A stretch of 64,000 nucleotides of DNA. It comes from Gnetum montanum. Taxonomy: Eukaryota > Streptophyta > Gnetopsida > Gnetales > Gnetaceae. Below are positions 23,204 to 35,855 of this stretch, piece by piece. The notes beneath the pieces are model-generated. The model was not told the origin of the DNA and did no database searches. It saw nothing but the letters and a program-made list of their open reading frames with translations. The DNA lies in NCBI GenBank assembly GCA_015680685.1, contig MNCI01030374.1, positions 4,544 through 68,543 on the forward strand, given 5' to 3'. Within the stretch, counting starts at the first letter, position 1. Each line of letters begins with the position of its first letter. Made by a program: the position numbers and the translations under genes.

Positions 23204-25318
23204 GTTTATGTTGACTTGTCATTTGGACTAAGTATATGCATCATTTTTAAGTTTTAACTTTTTTTTGACTTTTAAATTTTTGAGTGGACAATAAGTTCAT
23301 GGAGATTTTAAAGTTTTATGAATTTTATGTGCATCGTTACATATTTTCTATAAGTTTATATATGTTTATTTATTTTGTTATTGATTTTTGCATTTTTCTC
23401 CTCTTTTCCATGAGAATTTTTTTTTTTTTTGGGCCTCGTTCCTAAAGGTGGAAATAATGAGGAATATTGGGTAAGCACAAGGCAAACATGAATTAAACAA
23501 TAAAATGCAAACATGATGAAGTAAAATTAAAATTAAAAAAAGAGGAGATAAAATAAATTAAATTAAATTAAATATATTAGAGGTTAGAAAAGGGAATTTT
23601 TGGAGTACAAGCATCATTTTTGTTAGTGTGCATTCTTGGAAATTTGAGCAACAACGTGAGCTACAGGTAGTGTGAGCCAAGGCATTAGTGTTAGCGTCAG
23701 CATGAGCAAGGCCAAGAATGAAGGAGAAGGGTAGAGGAAAGGCAAGCCGGGGCAAGGGAAAGAGACAAGAAGATCTGGCATTCGTTGAGGATAGTGAATG
23801 GCTTCTCTAGCGTCTCCCCCAAGCCAGGGTTCCGATGTGGAAGAAGGCCTTGCATAGGTAAATTCATTTCCCCCCTATTTTCCTCCAGTATTTTTACCAG
23901 CAGCATTACCTAGGGTAAGATTTTGTGGTTGTGATCTTGGGATTTTCATGCTATAATTTTCTTGGGGATTTTAGGATTGCGATTTTGGGTGAATGCAAGT
24001 TTGGGGTGTGAGTGCTAGGATATCCAGCCCAAAGTGAGCTTTCAAGGCTTCTTGCAGCATGCATTTTGGGGTTTTCTTGGATTTCTAGGGTTTTCATTTT
24101 TGGGCTTAGGGTAGGGGTAGCGTGAGCTGCGAATTTTGGATTTTTGGCATCATGCAAGGTAGCGTGAGCTACAGATTTTTTTGGCTTTAGGAAGGGTCGC
24201 GTGAAATGCAAATTTTTGGTTTTTCAAATCTTGGTAGTGTGCAGCATGAGCTACAATTTTTTTTTTTGTTTTAGGCCCCTAGGCCACAGGGTTTTGGATT
24301 TCCTGGGCATCTCAGGCTACAGGGTTTTGGGCTTCCTACATTCCTATAGCATGACTATGGGGGGAAGGTCAGCGTGAGCTTAGGGCTTCTTTGTTTTGCC
24401 TTTCTGGTAGCATAAACGTCCCCACCCTCTTTTGACAATGTGACTACAAATTCTCTATTTTTGCAAGATAGCGTAACTGCAAATTCTCTATTTTTGCAAG
24501 GTAGAATGAGCTGCAAATTTTTTGTTTTTCATTGGGCAAGGTTTTTTGGGTGGGATAGGCATTGTGGGTGCCAGAGGGAGAGGCATCGTGAGTGGCTGGA
24601 TCTCCTACAGTGTGAGTTGCTATTCCAAGGCAGCATGTGTTCCTTGCAACATCAAGCATCAGCGTGAGTGGTTGGCTGGGCCCTAGTGTGAGTTGGGCCA
24701 TAGCCAATGTGAGTTGGGAAGGCCTTTTCTCCTTGGAAGCATGATTGTCAGGTTCCTAGGTAGTGTGAACATAGGGCAAGGGTTCCAGGGAAAGTTGCAG
24801 GTTCTAGCGTGAGCTAGAATGTGAGACACTAGCATGAGTGTTGGGGACGAAGGGCAAGTTGCAGCATGAGCTAGAATGTGAGATGCTAGCATGAGCTTTT
24901 GGGACAAAGGCCCAGTGTGAGCTGTTGGTGGGGAGGCCCCAGCGTGAGTTGGGCCATGGCCAATTTTCATTGTGAACTGCCAAGGGTACCCAGCGTGAGT
25001 TGGAATGTCAAGACGTGCATTGTTTGCTGGGATGCCCATTATTTGCTAGTTTCATGTTTATGCTTTTTATTTTTTTTCTTGAGATGGATGTTTAAACCTT
25101 GCTTGAGTAAATGTTTATGTTCCATGAATTTATTGTGAAATAGATTTTAATGTACCCCAGTGAGCGTCAAATACACTAAATAGATATTGGTGTTCTTGTC
25201 TCATGGGGTGACACTGTGCACTCAAAGTATCTGTTTATGTGATTTTTGGTTTTTTGTGATGTTGACCAATTGTTAGTACTTGAATTTTTTACTTTCCCAA
25301 TGTTTCGGTTGTATGTAG
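23204..25318. other. Element A spacer between RT and passenger gene, rich in AGCGTGAG words
   Basis: No supported gene. 23,210-23,560 is AT-rich. From about 23,640 to 25,010 the words AGCGTGAG, GTAGCGTGAGC and AGCATGAGC recur at irregular spacing. The same words fill A's LTR (16,260-17,000) and leader (33,530-33,780). RT and the passenger gene are divergent here, so a shared or two-way promoter would be expected; no TATA box or start is clear. Small open frames here look accidental. Confidence 0.6.
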
Positions 25319-28300
25319 GGGACCTAAATCTTCTCTCCTCATCATTGAGCTTTTCGGTGTACTTGCTTGGTTTGGCCTCTTTGGGCCAAACACACCTCCC
25401 TATGACATGCGAATTAGGCCCCATGTGATATGGTTCCGTCCTAGTGTTAGTTCATTTTTGTCATTTATCCTACAAAACTTTAATGTGGTTATATGGTCTC
25501 ACCTAAGTGAACAGATGGCTCATGATATCATTGAGACCGTGTTGCCCGGGTCTACATAAGACATGCTTGCCTTTATCATTGATATTGATGAGGGACTTTT
25601 TAGAGTTAAGGGAGGCCCTGCTGAGGGTCCTAGATCTACTCATCCCTTGACTCATGTGTGGGAGTTGCCGACCTATAGTCATTACAACAGTAGCAACACA
25701 TTTTTCTTAGCCCTCTATGTGCATACTTTATTTTAGAATCCACCTGGGATAGTATATAAAGTGGATAGGTATGCTCTCTTGAGTATTACTTTACGTTTTT
25801 TATTCCCCTTTTGAATTTTATGTCATCATCTAAATGTAAATGTTGTTTTTCTATGCAGGCCCTATTTTGATGAGAATGGCATGCACAATGATGATGGTGG
25901 TCTTGCCTTAGCACGTACAACACTAGAGACATTCATGGTGGGTCCCATTCTTTGTGCTGCGGTATTGGACCAGACGAAGATGGCCCTTGCTGACTATCAT
26001 AAGAAGTTCTCAAGAGAATTTGAGTGCTACCAAGTGCATAGTTGGTTACATAAGGATTGGTCTTCTAATGGACCAATTTTTCCTCAAAGGATTGATTCTA
26101 CATCCACCTCGCCTACACTAGTCACAGATGGTAAGTGATCATACCTTAGACTCCATTTTCCTTTTTTTGTTGCATCATTGTGTGCCATGTTCCTTTTCTG
26201 ACTTTTTTCTCTATGTTTTTCTTTTACGGTAGCCATCCCCCCTGAAGAAGTTACCATTACAACAAGGCGCACTGAGGCCATGCTTTTTACGAAGTATGGG
26301 GAGGTAGAGCAATCACAAAAATGGTTATAGAAGCAAGCTTCTGATTTGATTATCAGCCACCTCACCTGAGTAGGTTTGATGGACTTGCTTATAGCCTTGA
26401 CTCCCAACATTTCGACTACTGAGATGGTTACCATTGTGAACTCTTTCAGTGGTGATGCTTCTCATTTTACCACATGGGTTCGAGGAGTAAGGATATCATT
26501 CCACTTAACCACTCAGTTTCTTTCTGATCATTTTGGCATTCCCATGAATGATGCCATGGTAGCTATAGATAAAGCAACTAAGGACAGACAGGTCATAAGG
26601 GAACTTGAGCAGTGGTTAGGCATGCCTCGGGGTCCTAAAGGATTTGCTATGAGAGAGAATACCTGATTGATGAAGGTGAACTTCCTGTATCCTCCCTTTT
26701 GGGCACGGGCATTCCCCAAATCTCTTTCTCAAGAAAGAAACCTTGGGATTGAGTCTACGCGTGTGATACGTGCAGTTTTAGAGATAGGCATTCAATACAA
26801 TTGGGCATAATTTTTGGGATCTAGCCTTCATGGGGAGATCATCAGGTTACATTCAAGCATCCATGCAAAATCCCACTTCACATTTGCCTTCTTTGCAGGG
26901 TACTTGCATAGGTTCACTGAATTCCTAGTAGTTCATGAGGATAACTGCCACATTTTGAGAGATCATTCGCAACTATCCCACCCTTGGATTTGTCATTTGT
27001 ATAGCACCACTAGATCCCAGGACCCACCGGAAGACATTAAGGAGTCAATATCAGTCACAAATGGGGGTGCAGCTATCCGTTCCCATCATTCCCATGATAG
27101 CTTGGGTTTGGAACCGCCTAGGCTGTGCACGTCTGTTAAAAGGGCTGAACATTTGATTGGTGAGATTGTTGGAAAGTCCAAGACAAAGGTGAAGAGGAAA
27201 GAACGCCCAAGGGAGCCTACTCCAAATGCGATGCCAATAAGAGTAAAGAAGATTCGATTTTTACTGCCAGTGGAGGGTAAGTATTTTATTTTACTGTTAT
27301 ATATTTATTATTTTGTTGCCTTTTGGTTTATATGTTATTGGATGTACTTATGTGCTATATCATACTAACTCTAAGATTCTAGTGTTATTTTAGAGGAAAT
27401 TCTGGAGAGGGAAAGAGAAGTCATGGCTCCAATACTTGAGGAGGAAGGAAAAGAAAAGGAAGAAGCAATCGAGGAAGAAGAAATTCTTGTCCCACAAGAG
27501 GAGGATGTGACAAGCAACATGGGGACGAAGCTTGCGGAGGCCTTGGATGCACTTAGGCATTCAAGTGATGAAAGAGATTTCCTCGATGGTTTCTTTGATG
27601 GATCTTTGCAGCTTGGTGATCCACCCAGGCTAAACAATGAAGGGCTTCTTGGTATGTTCCCTTTAGCTTAATCCATATTCTGTGTCTTTTAATTTTCATG
27701 TGTTGTTCTTGGTTATCTTGGTTATTAGAGGTAGATAAATTTTCTGAGGCACATACACCCGAGGCTGAGGTGTTAGCATCACAGGCCCCAATTAAGGAGA
27801 CCTCCCCTACTTGTCCCACATTAACTGACCTGTTAAGTCCATGGCTTGAGATGCCTAGCAAAATGGATTTTGTTACGGGAATTTTTAATGATGTGATTGC
27901 TCACCTATAGGAAGCTCATCTAGAACTAGATATGTGTACATTACATGTCATGCCAAGTGTCTGGTTTTATTTGTGTTTCTTTGCATTCATTGTTGATCGT
28001 AACTAGTTTATGTGTGTAGCATTTTCACCTGCAAGTGCCAAGCTCCAGTGGGATCCTTCTAAAGCTACTCATATTGATGCCCTCCTTGAATTGCCAGGCA
28101 ATATTGAGCAAGTCCCAAGAAAGATTTACAATGCAGTTTTTGGTTGTGTTGTATAGAATGCTAAGTCAGTTTGGACTTTAAGGCGTTCAACTGAGTATCT
28201 ATGGGACGAGGTTCACTCATTGAAGGAGACACTAGCAAAAGAGAGAGAGGAGAAAAGGGATCTCCAATCCCGTTATGGCTTTGCCACTGTTAGGTTGTCT

Positions 28301-29041
28301 AGTGATAGCACATGGTGCTCATCTGAAATCACCTACACACGTTACTGGATGATTTTGAATAGCAAAGTGCAGGTGACATGGGACTTAGTAGAACAAAGAG
28401 CACAAATAGATTTTCTAAACAGGAAATGTTAGGATTGGAAATCCTTTGCTGCCAAAGTATGTAAATGGATCCAAGACCAAAAGGACAACAAGCATCAGTA
28501 TAAGAAATGGTTAAAGGAGGAGTTAATTGAACATCACCGGATGGAGATGTTCATTGATGGGTTAGGTTTGTAGTATACTTATGATAGGTTTGCTGAGTGC
28601 ACCAAGGTGGAGGGATCTCCTGAGAGAATAATTACCACCACCTCTGGGGAGGTTGTGATAGGTGTGTTCTCTCTTGAGCACCCTACTTGAACCCCAGTGG
28701 ACAAGGGCAAAACACTTGCTGGCATTGATCTTGGCTTGGAGGAGGATTGGACAAATGTGCCTGAGAAGGAGATTCTATGGTGTTTGAAGACCAACTTAGG
28801 GCCTTCCTCACTTGTGAGTGTTTTATTGTGGCATTTATTTTTTGTATGGTTTTATTGTTTTCATTGTTAGTGTTACCATTTTTTTGATTTTTGTGTTTAT
28901 GATTTGCTTTACTACTCTTACCTGTTTTTTTTTTTTTTGTTTTCTATTTTCTGTTTGTAGGGACATGTTAATGATGGAGCTGGCCCTAGTGGAGCAGGAG
29001 TAGGAGCAGGAGCAGATGATGAAGAGGATCTTGGGGATTAG
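25319..29041 (+). pseudogene. Antisense passenger gene of element A (FCP1-like domain protein)
   Basis: Opposite strand to the surrounding gag-pol. The first exon recognised begins after the acceptor TTGTATGTAG (25,318) and reads SLLIIELFGVLAWFG, VIWFRPSVSSFLSFIL, NFNVVIWSHLSEQMA and NSSNTFFLALYVHTLF-stop-NPP, an FCP1/NIF-like HAD domain lacking the catalytic aspartates. Introns follow at ATAG-GTATGC (25,769; acceptor CTATGCAG 25,858) and at the donor near 26,131. Next comes the middle domain: VRISFHLTTQFLSDHFGIPMN (about 26,500) and HFTFAFFAGYLHRFTEFLVV (about 26,890), a basic linker (27,120-27,270), an acidic exon (27,396-27,650), WLEMPSKMDFVTGIF (about 27,850), LQWDPSKATHIDALLELP (about 28,040), a coiled-coil-prone stretch (28,200-28,270) and DLGLEEDWTNVPEKEIL (about 28,730). 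The last exon reads AGPSGAG plus an acidic tail ending LGD-stop. Several stops; function unknown. Confidence 0.8.
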
Positions 29042-29439
29042 CCCCCTCCATGAGCTTTGCATCAATCAGACTTAGGCCGTTAAATGTTTTTGGATTTTTG
29101 GATGCTTGATGGAATGTATAAAGACTGATGTAATGACATGGATTTAATTGTGGTATAAAATGATTGCATTCCTTTGTTACTTTTATGTTCCATGTATATA
29201 TATATATATATATATTGTTATTTTTCATGTTTTTCATTATTTTTCTTATTTTCTCAAGTATATTGTGAACATATGCGTGTAACTAAATGTAACATAAATT
29301 TCTAAAATGTAAAGCGAAACGTAAGGTAATTATTTGAAAAAGAAGGCAATGACTGTGCATGAATCTAGATTGTAACTTGTAACTTGTAAACGAAAGTTCA
29401 ATGTAAAATGACAGAAGTTCATGAATTTGTAACTTGTTG
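29042..29439. other. Region downstream of the A passenger gene
   Basis: No gene seen. Contains a TA dinucleotide run at 29,196-29,215. The passenger transcript (+) and gag-protease (-) converge across this and the next block, so polyadenylation signals for both may lie here; none is certain. Confidence 0.45.
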
Positions 29440-29754
29440 ACTCTAGTTTAAAGCCATTTCGGGCTAGGTACATCAGTTTAAAGTCATGATGGACTGTTGC
29501 ATCTATTGTTAAAGAAAGAAGGATTACTAGTTTTATGCCATAGTGGGCCAAAAGTAGTAACGGTTTCAGAAAGTTTTAAAAGGAACTGGTCATTTTTGAC
29601 TGTGGCTAGTTTAATGTCATTGCAGACATTTGTTGGTAGTTTAATGTCATACTGGACAATTGGTAGTTTAACATCATTTCAGACATTTAGTAGTTTAATG
29701 TCATTTTGGACATTTGGTAGTTTAATGTCATTTTGGACATTTGGTAGTTTAATT
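29440..29754. repeat. Dyad punctuation block between A passenger gene and A protease
   Basis: A series of AGTTTA-led motifs: AGCCATTTCGGGCT (about 29,452), AGTCATGATGGACT (about 29,482), TGTCATTGCAGACA (about 29,616), TGTCATACTGGACA (about 29,645) and two TGTCATTTTGGACA (about 29,699 and 29,726). The four-base arms are complementary in each, six bases apart, while the arm sequence differs. Confidence 0.75.
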
Positions 29755-30930
29755 TTATTTGTTGAGTTGCTTCTTGATCCTTTGTAGCTTAACATGTGGG
29801 GTTGGGCATGTGGGTAAGATCTTATACTCACCTTCCCCTTCATCGGTGATGTCAAAGGGTAATTCTGACCAAGAGACATTACTAGGAATGGTGCCTATGT
29901 TTGTGTTTTCTGGTGTTTCCTTAGTTTCAGTAGGATTGGGAGTTGACATTGGGTTTATGTTTTGAAGTATGCTCATGGTTCTTTGCTTAGGCTCAACGAA
30001 CTCAATTTCTGACTCTTGATCTACTCTAGGGTGTGAGGAAGTAGGTGGTACTATTGTATCCCCATATATGATGATCTCATGACCCTCATAAGGTAGGTGG
30101 ATCTCCTGATGGATTGGTGAGGATACGGCTTTAAGTTGAGCCATCCAGGGGTGTCCTAGGATCAAATTAAACCTTGGCATTTCATCAACCACTATGAATT
30201 CAGCTGATGTGGGGAATTGGTCCCCAGCTATGAAATCCAAGGTAATCATACCTTTTATCCCAATGCGAGAACCACTGAAGGATTTCAAGAAAGAAGTTGT
30301 CATGGGCTGTATTTGTTCAGTAAGTTCTAGCTTTTCGATGATGGGAAAAGGTATTACATTTGTCGCCACACCGTCATTGACATGCATCCTACGTATCTTG
30401 AAATGATTAACCTGTATCGTTATGAACATAGGGGTTGTAGTAACTTCTCTTGTTTTCTCATCTAGCTTAATGTCCTTAGCACGAAACTCAAAGGATGTTA
30501 TGCGGACAATACCACATAAATGGATGGTTCATCTGCAGGAAGGTCTTCACTAACGGGAACTGAAGTCAACATACACACGAGAGCTTCTCAATGTACTGGT
30601 GAAGTCATTACTAGATCATACAGGCTTAAAGAAGTATTCTTTGGTTTCAAATCTTGTGTGACCTATGTCAATGCACTTACTAGGTCTTTATCATTTGGGG
30701 CACCCTTTTCTGTGGAGATTTGGTCCATTTGACCTAGCATTCGTATTTCTCATGGAGGGGTCTTTACATTAGTAGCTGAAGATGCTGGGCTTGGGATATG
30801 ACTCATGACATTATCCTTGTTTTGATGACTTGTACTAGGCTCATTAATGGATGGACCCATGGGAACAGCGTTTAGCAGTTTTGGCTTTGGTGGTTCTAAT
30901 TTGTGTTGATGGTTTTCTCTTTCCAAGTGC
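29755..30930 (-). pseudogene. Element A protease (retropepsin) domain, 3' end of gag-pro
   Basis: Minus strand; the last 225 codons are open (30,429-29,755). HVNDGVATNV holds the active-site position (Asp-(Asp/Thr)-Gly in relatives; here Asn-Asp-Gly). GSRIGIKGMITLDFIAGDQF and MPRFNLILGHPWMAQLKA are typical of the aspartic-protease fold of Tat elements. The C-terminal extension ends RIKKQLNK and a stop; B ends KIKKLLNQ. Upstream codons to about 30,930 link to gag and contain stops. The enzyme would cleave the polyprotein. Confidence 0.85.
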
Positions 30931-33381
30931 TCTCTTGTTAGTCTATCGACAAGACATTCTCACAGAGGTCGCGGGGAATGGAGGTGGGTTGTGTATTAGG
31001 GCATTTTGGCACCCGGATCACAAAGGGAATGGGTCGATTTTCAGATGGTGTGGTTTTTGCTACAATAGAAGGAGGTACACAGATGATGAATGGTTTTGGT
31101 GGTGTGGAGGATGTGCATATGATGAAAGGGGTTTGAGGAGATGTTGGGGTAGGTGTATTTTTTGAAGACCTGTGAATCACAAAAGGTTTTCCCGGGACGT
31201 CCTGTCTGTTCTCCATATGGATAGTATTAATCACATATGGTGCATCATTGGTATTGAGAGGATCCTTGTAGACACCCATGGATTAGTTTTGGGATCTTAC
31301 TGGATTTGCTTCATCGAATACTGCTTCACCCCTGTCAATCATGCATTGTATATCTTGTTTTAGAGTGAAACAATAATCAGTCCCATGACCACACCATTGG
31401 TGATATTCACAAAACCTATCCAACATAAAGCCTTTTGGAATGAGGGGTTCATAGGCTGTTGCTAAGGCTGGGTTCTTGGACAACTCACAAAATTGATCAT
31501 GTCTTTAAGAGCTCGCAGGAGACATTTGTTTGTGCTGAATTAGCCTAGCCTTTAGAAGTTGATCAAGAATTGTGAAGGCTTCATGGGCAAGGGTGTGTAT
31601 TGAGTGAGGTCTTTCCTTTCAAATGCATGGGCATAACCCATGTTGTTATTTCTATTTAAGGAAGTTTCGGATGTTAGCACAGGTGTGTTTCTTTCATAGT
31701 TGTTTGGGACAGCCGGTTGCTTTCCCTTTTGTCTTGGATGGTTAGATCGGGTTGTCTCAGCCACAGCCGCTACCGTTGTTTTGGATTTATCTTTCTTCAT
31801 GTGTTGGATCCTAAAGGTCAAGTAGGCTGGGTCATTACTTGTTTGTGCCACCTATTCTATATCTTTGATTTGCACAAATGCTTGGCTCAATGTGTGGGCT
31901 TTCAAGTAGTAAAGCTTTGACTTAATAAAGTCATTTACAGCCACCTTAAGGATGGTAAGCAGATACATTTCAGGGATGGGTTCGTGAAGTTCATTCAAGG
32001 TTGCACTCCACCTTTGGATAAATTTCTATGCTGGCTCTAATGGCACTTGTTTAATCTAGATCAAGCTATCTAACATAGCCTCAGGCTTTAGATTGTATTT
32101 GAAACAGGTGACAAAATGGTGCGACAAATCCTCTAGAGAAGATATAGAGTTATGGGGTAAGGCTCGGTACTAGTATAAGGCTTTTCCAGTTAAGGACATA
32201 GCAACCACATGCAGAATCACATGGGGTCATGCTTGAAGTAAAAGACATTCTATTCGAAATGTTACTAGGTGGGCATTTGGATCTCCCTCTTCATTGTACT
32301 TGATCAGCTAGGGTAATGAGACTCCCTTTGGTAAGGTTAATGGTGGAACTGAGGGGTCAATTGGATCATCTTGATAGAAGTCTAGTACCTTGACTTCCTC
32401 AATGTTCACAGTTTTAAGGCATTTTAATTCTTCTGCCAACGAGTGCATCTTTTTTTTGTCTACCCACTCTTGGGCAGTAGGTAGACCAGTGGATTGAGCG
32501 GATTGTGATTGATAAGGGTTCAATTGTTGCATTGTTCGTGGAAAGAGAGGTTGTTGGGCTGATGTTTGTTGCGGTGGGATAGTATTCGAGATTGAGACTA
32601 TAGCTGGTGGAACCCACTGCCCAGCCACAGATTGTGAAGTAACACCTTGAACGTGTTGGGTTGAAGTAATCAATGGTACTCCATGGATCTGGACCTGAGG
32701 TATGTAATGGGTGGATGTGGAAGCTGGTATAACCGATGGCATCCCAATTACTTGAGGTCAAAAGGTTGATCCTACGTTATTTTGGGAAGGGAGTTGTTGG
32801 GACTATACTTGTGAGGGTATGATGGAAGTGGATGCATCAGAGTGAATATTGAGCATGGAGAAGATGGGAATGGAAGTAGGTACCTCTTGTCAGGAAACTA
32901 GTGCTCGAGTGTTTGTGGATGAAGGAGGAAGCACAGTTTCTTCCAAAAAAGGGTGGAATAATGGGTTTGTATAGGCATGGGGACTAACGGTGTGGTATGA
33001 ATCTCCATGTTCAGATTGGGCTGCAAAGTTATCTTCCTCATCTCCACTCTAAGGCTCTATTGGAGGTAGTTGTAAGGCTTGACTTCTTACCATGAGAAGC
33101 TGGGATATGAGTTTATGATGATTTTTAGATAGCAGGATTATGTCAAATGCTGAAGGGATGAACTCACAACCTCCTTTATGGATAAATTCATAGTATCACT
33201 TTGCTTCCCTCTCTACATGATCTATAGGTAAGTTGGCTTGGATCTTGACACAGATGAAGTTATATTTTTCGGGCGTAAGAGTTGCATAGGTAGGGTCTTT
33301 GCCCTATAGCCTAAGTGACCAATGCGTAGGGCCATGGGGATTTATTTGTTCAATAATAGTTATGGATTTCGTAGTAGTCAT
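30931..33381 (-). pseudogene. Element A gag, decayed
   Basis: Minus strand, ATG at 33,381 (MTTTKSITIIEQINP). Conserved segments: EKYNFICVKIQANLPID, CEFIPSAFDIILL, a Pro/Gln-rich linker (32,850-32,450), RLKTVNIEEVKVLDFYQDDP with PPLTLPKGVSLP (about 32,310-32,400), the capsid-like part (about 32,300-31,850) and the zinc-knuckle-like FCEYHQWCGHGTDYCFTLK (about 31,420-31,360). Then MGVYKDPLNTNDAPYVIN and a repeated linker (KPFVIH, TPFIIC, KPFIICVPPS, IPFVIRVPKC; 31,280-30,940). Multiple stops. Gag would form the element's particle and bind its RNA. Confidence 0.8.
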
Positions 33382-33933
33382 AGGGTTTGAGGTTTAAGCC
33401 TCAAAGTCCGAGATCGGCAGTGTTACCGAGTTAATTTGGGAGGATTCCATAATGAACGTGAGTAAACTGAGCTAGAAAATTTGAATGTAAGCAACGTGAG
33501 CAATTTGAATGTAAACTAAGCATTAGCACCCACAGCATGAGTAACTGCAACATGACCAACGGCAGCATGACCAATAGCGTCAGCACTCACAGCGTGAGTA
33601 GCGTGACCAACTGCAGCATCAGCACCCACAACGTGAGTAACTATAGCATGACCAACTGTAGCATGAGCAACTGCAGTGCAGTGTGACTGATAAATAGAAG
33701 TTGTAGTGTGAGTTAATTGCAGTGTGGCTGACAGACTACGTGAGCTAACAACATGATGCTGACAAATGACGTGAGCTGACTACATGAGATATTAGGAGTG
33801 GATAGGATAGGTAAATCAATATATCGTGTGTAAATGGACTAGGCTTGAATGAGAACTTAGTTTAGACAGGTAGCATGGTCAACTTTTCGACAGACAACAA
33901 ACAAGTTAGGCCCCCGTTCTAGCACCAATTTAC
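33382..33933 (-). other. Element A 5' leader and primer-binding site
   Basis: Noncoding. At 33,530-33,780 the words AGCGTGAG, GCAGCATGACC and AACTGCAGC recur. The candidate primer-binding site is 33,911-33,927; on the minus strand TGGTGCTAGAACGGGGG starts six bases after the LTR end. tRNA not assigned. Confidence 0.6.
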
Positions 33934-34752
33934 TGTACTGACCTAAATTGTTGGTGCAAGGCTAGAAGGGAAAACAAACACCGAAAGATCGTCGGGCACA
34001 CACAGCTGACCCTGCCTTTGCCCGAGGGCAAGCTGGAAAAGAAAACAAAGGTAGAGCATCTTGGATGGTCTACACGCAAATCAACCAAGGACTTCCCCAA
34101 GCGTAGACTATGGCTTGCATTGGGGTTATTGTAACTAATGTTTGAAATGTAAACAATGCGCACGAAATGTAAACAAAAAATGGTATTGCAAAGAGAACGT
34201 AAACTAAATGTAAAATAGAGTAAACAATATAATTGCTGGTAAAATGAACTATATTATATTGCTTAGAAAATATGTGCACTGGTCAAAGCGTAGTTGCACA
34301 TGTGGATGGTAGGTCAAGCGCCAAGCCCTGGGGTGATGTGATGTGATGTGTTTCAAAAGTGCTTGGATGCTAGAAGTCAAAGTGTGCCGAGCACCCAAGG
34401 ATTGCTAATCTAATTTTTTTAAGCTGTATGTTTTTAGAATTGCCAATGTCCCAAATTACCAGCCCCATTTATGTGAATTAACAGGATATTTATAGGGTTG
34501 GGCCAAGCTCGAGTGCGGAATTCAAGAATGGAATCAACGGCTGGGAGATGAGAGGAAAGCGGATCAAGTGACATGTTTCCAATGGACAACTGTATGTGAG
34601 TTGGACGTGTGTGGGCAGGACCAAGTACATTGTATCTTACAACGTGCAACAACTCACTCAAGCCAGCTCATGCTCATGACCAAGAAAATTCAGAGTGTAA
34701 GAGCTTGACGAATGACAAATGATGAAAATTTACAATGAAATGACAATGTACT
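33934..34752 (-). repeat. 5' LTR of element A, first part (interrupted by B)
   Basis: Matches 15,329-16,130 and then stops at the element B boundary; it resumes at 52,742. The minus strand has TATAAATA at 34,494-34,487, a plausible LTR promoter TATA box (mutated in the 3' LTR). The last five bases, TGTAC (34,748-34,752), are the target site duplicated by B. Confidence 0.9.
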
Positions 34753-35841
34753 GTACCGTCCAAAATTGTCGGTCTCCGGCTGGAAGGAAACAAAAAATGG
34801 GAGATCTCCAGACAAGCACAGAAGACCCTACCTTCGTTTGAGGGCAAGCTGGAATTAACAAAGGTAGAGTACCTTGAGTGGTTTGCACGTGGATCAGGCA
34901 AAGATTTCCCCAAACGTACACCGAGGTGCTATACGCTGGGTTATATGTGAACGGCATAACAGATGTAAAATGAAATGTAAACATTGTAACTGGTGTAAAC
35001 AGAGTGTAAACGTACGAGGGCGTAAATAGTAAACATGCAACAATTAATGAAAAATTGTAATAGATTTTAGGAAGAAAATGTAGCAATATTATTGCAAAGT
35101 GAGAGTTACAATGCATCGGTCTAACGCAGTTGTGGCTTTCACACAAGGCGTACGAATAGCCCCGATGGATGCATGGATGACAGTGTGCTGGTTTAAACTA
35201 CAGGCACAGCGTAGAGGTTGTATGCTCAGCGTACAGGGTTGAGGTCCAACGTACAAGGTTCTCTACTCTGGTTCTTAGCGTCTCTGTTTTTCTCTCTGGT
35301 TTTCTCAAAATTGCCAACCTTGATCTAATGAAAAATTAGGATTTTTATATAGGTTTAGATGTTAGAATCGGGTTGGGTGACACATGGCACATTGACCGGG
35401 TGCGAAAGAATAAAATTTACAAGTGTACAACATGTTGCATCTACTGGGCGTATACGCTATATCTGGCGGGTGTAGACTCTGGGCGTATACGCTGGGCAGG
35501 CAAGACGTATACACTAGGCGTATGCAAACTTGGGCGTATACGCTGAGAATGTAAACTTAGGCGTATACACTGAGAATGTGAACTTGGACGTATACGCTGG
35601 GCGTATACACTGAGAATGTATATTTAGTGAAAACTAAGTATCTTGATCTCCGAAGTTGCCATGTTTGATACCAGATGTCGTCGTGGTCGTCTGTGGGTCC
35701 TAGGGACCTGCTTTTTATTGAGTTTGACTCTACTTGAAGCTGTCTGTGGGGCCCTCAAGCTTTTAGTCATGTTGAGGAACAGCATGACTTAGTCCAATTT
35801 TTGTTGGAGAAGTACTAAGCTCAAAATTTTGTGGTGTTTCA
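34753..35841 (-). repeat. 3' LTR of element B
   Basis: 1,089 bp from TGTACCGTCC to GGTGTTTCA, matching 51,621-52,736. The minus strand has CTATATAAAAAT at about 35,353-35,342, a good TATA box. Between 35,440 and 35,620 the word GGCGTATACGCTG recurs. Confidence 0.92.
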
Positions 35842-35855
35842 TTGGCCCCTCTTTG
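35842..35855 (-). promoter_or_regulatory. Polypurine tract of element B
   Basis: Minus strand CAAAGAGGGGCCAA directly before the LTR start TGAAACACCA. Confidence 0.8.

Noticed and set aside
29196-29215. TA run as a functional element
   Set aside because: A simple dinucleotide microsatellite in a noncoding stretch; nothing else supports function.
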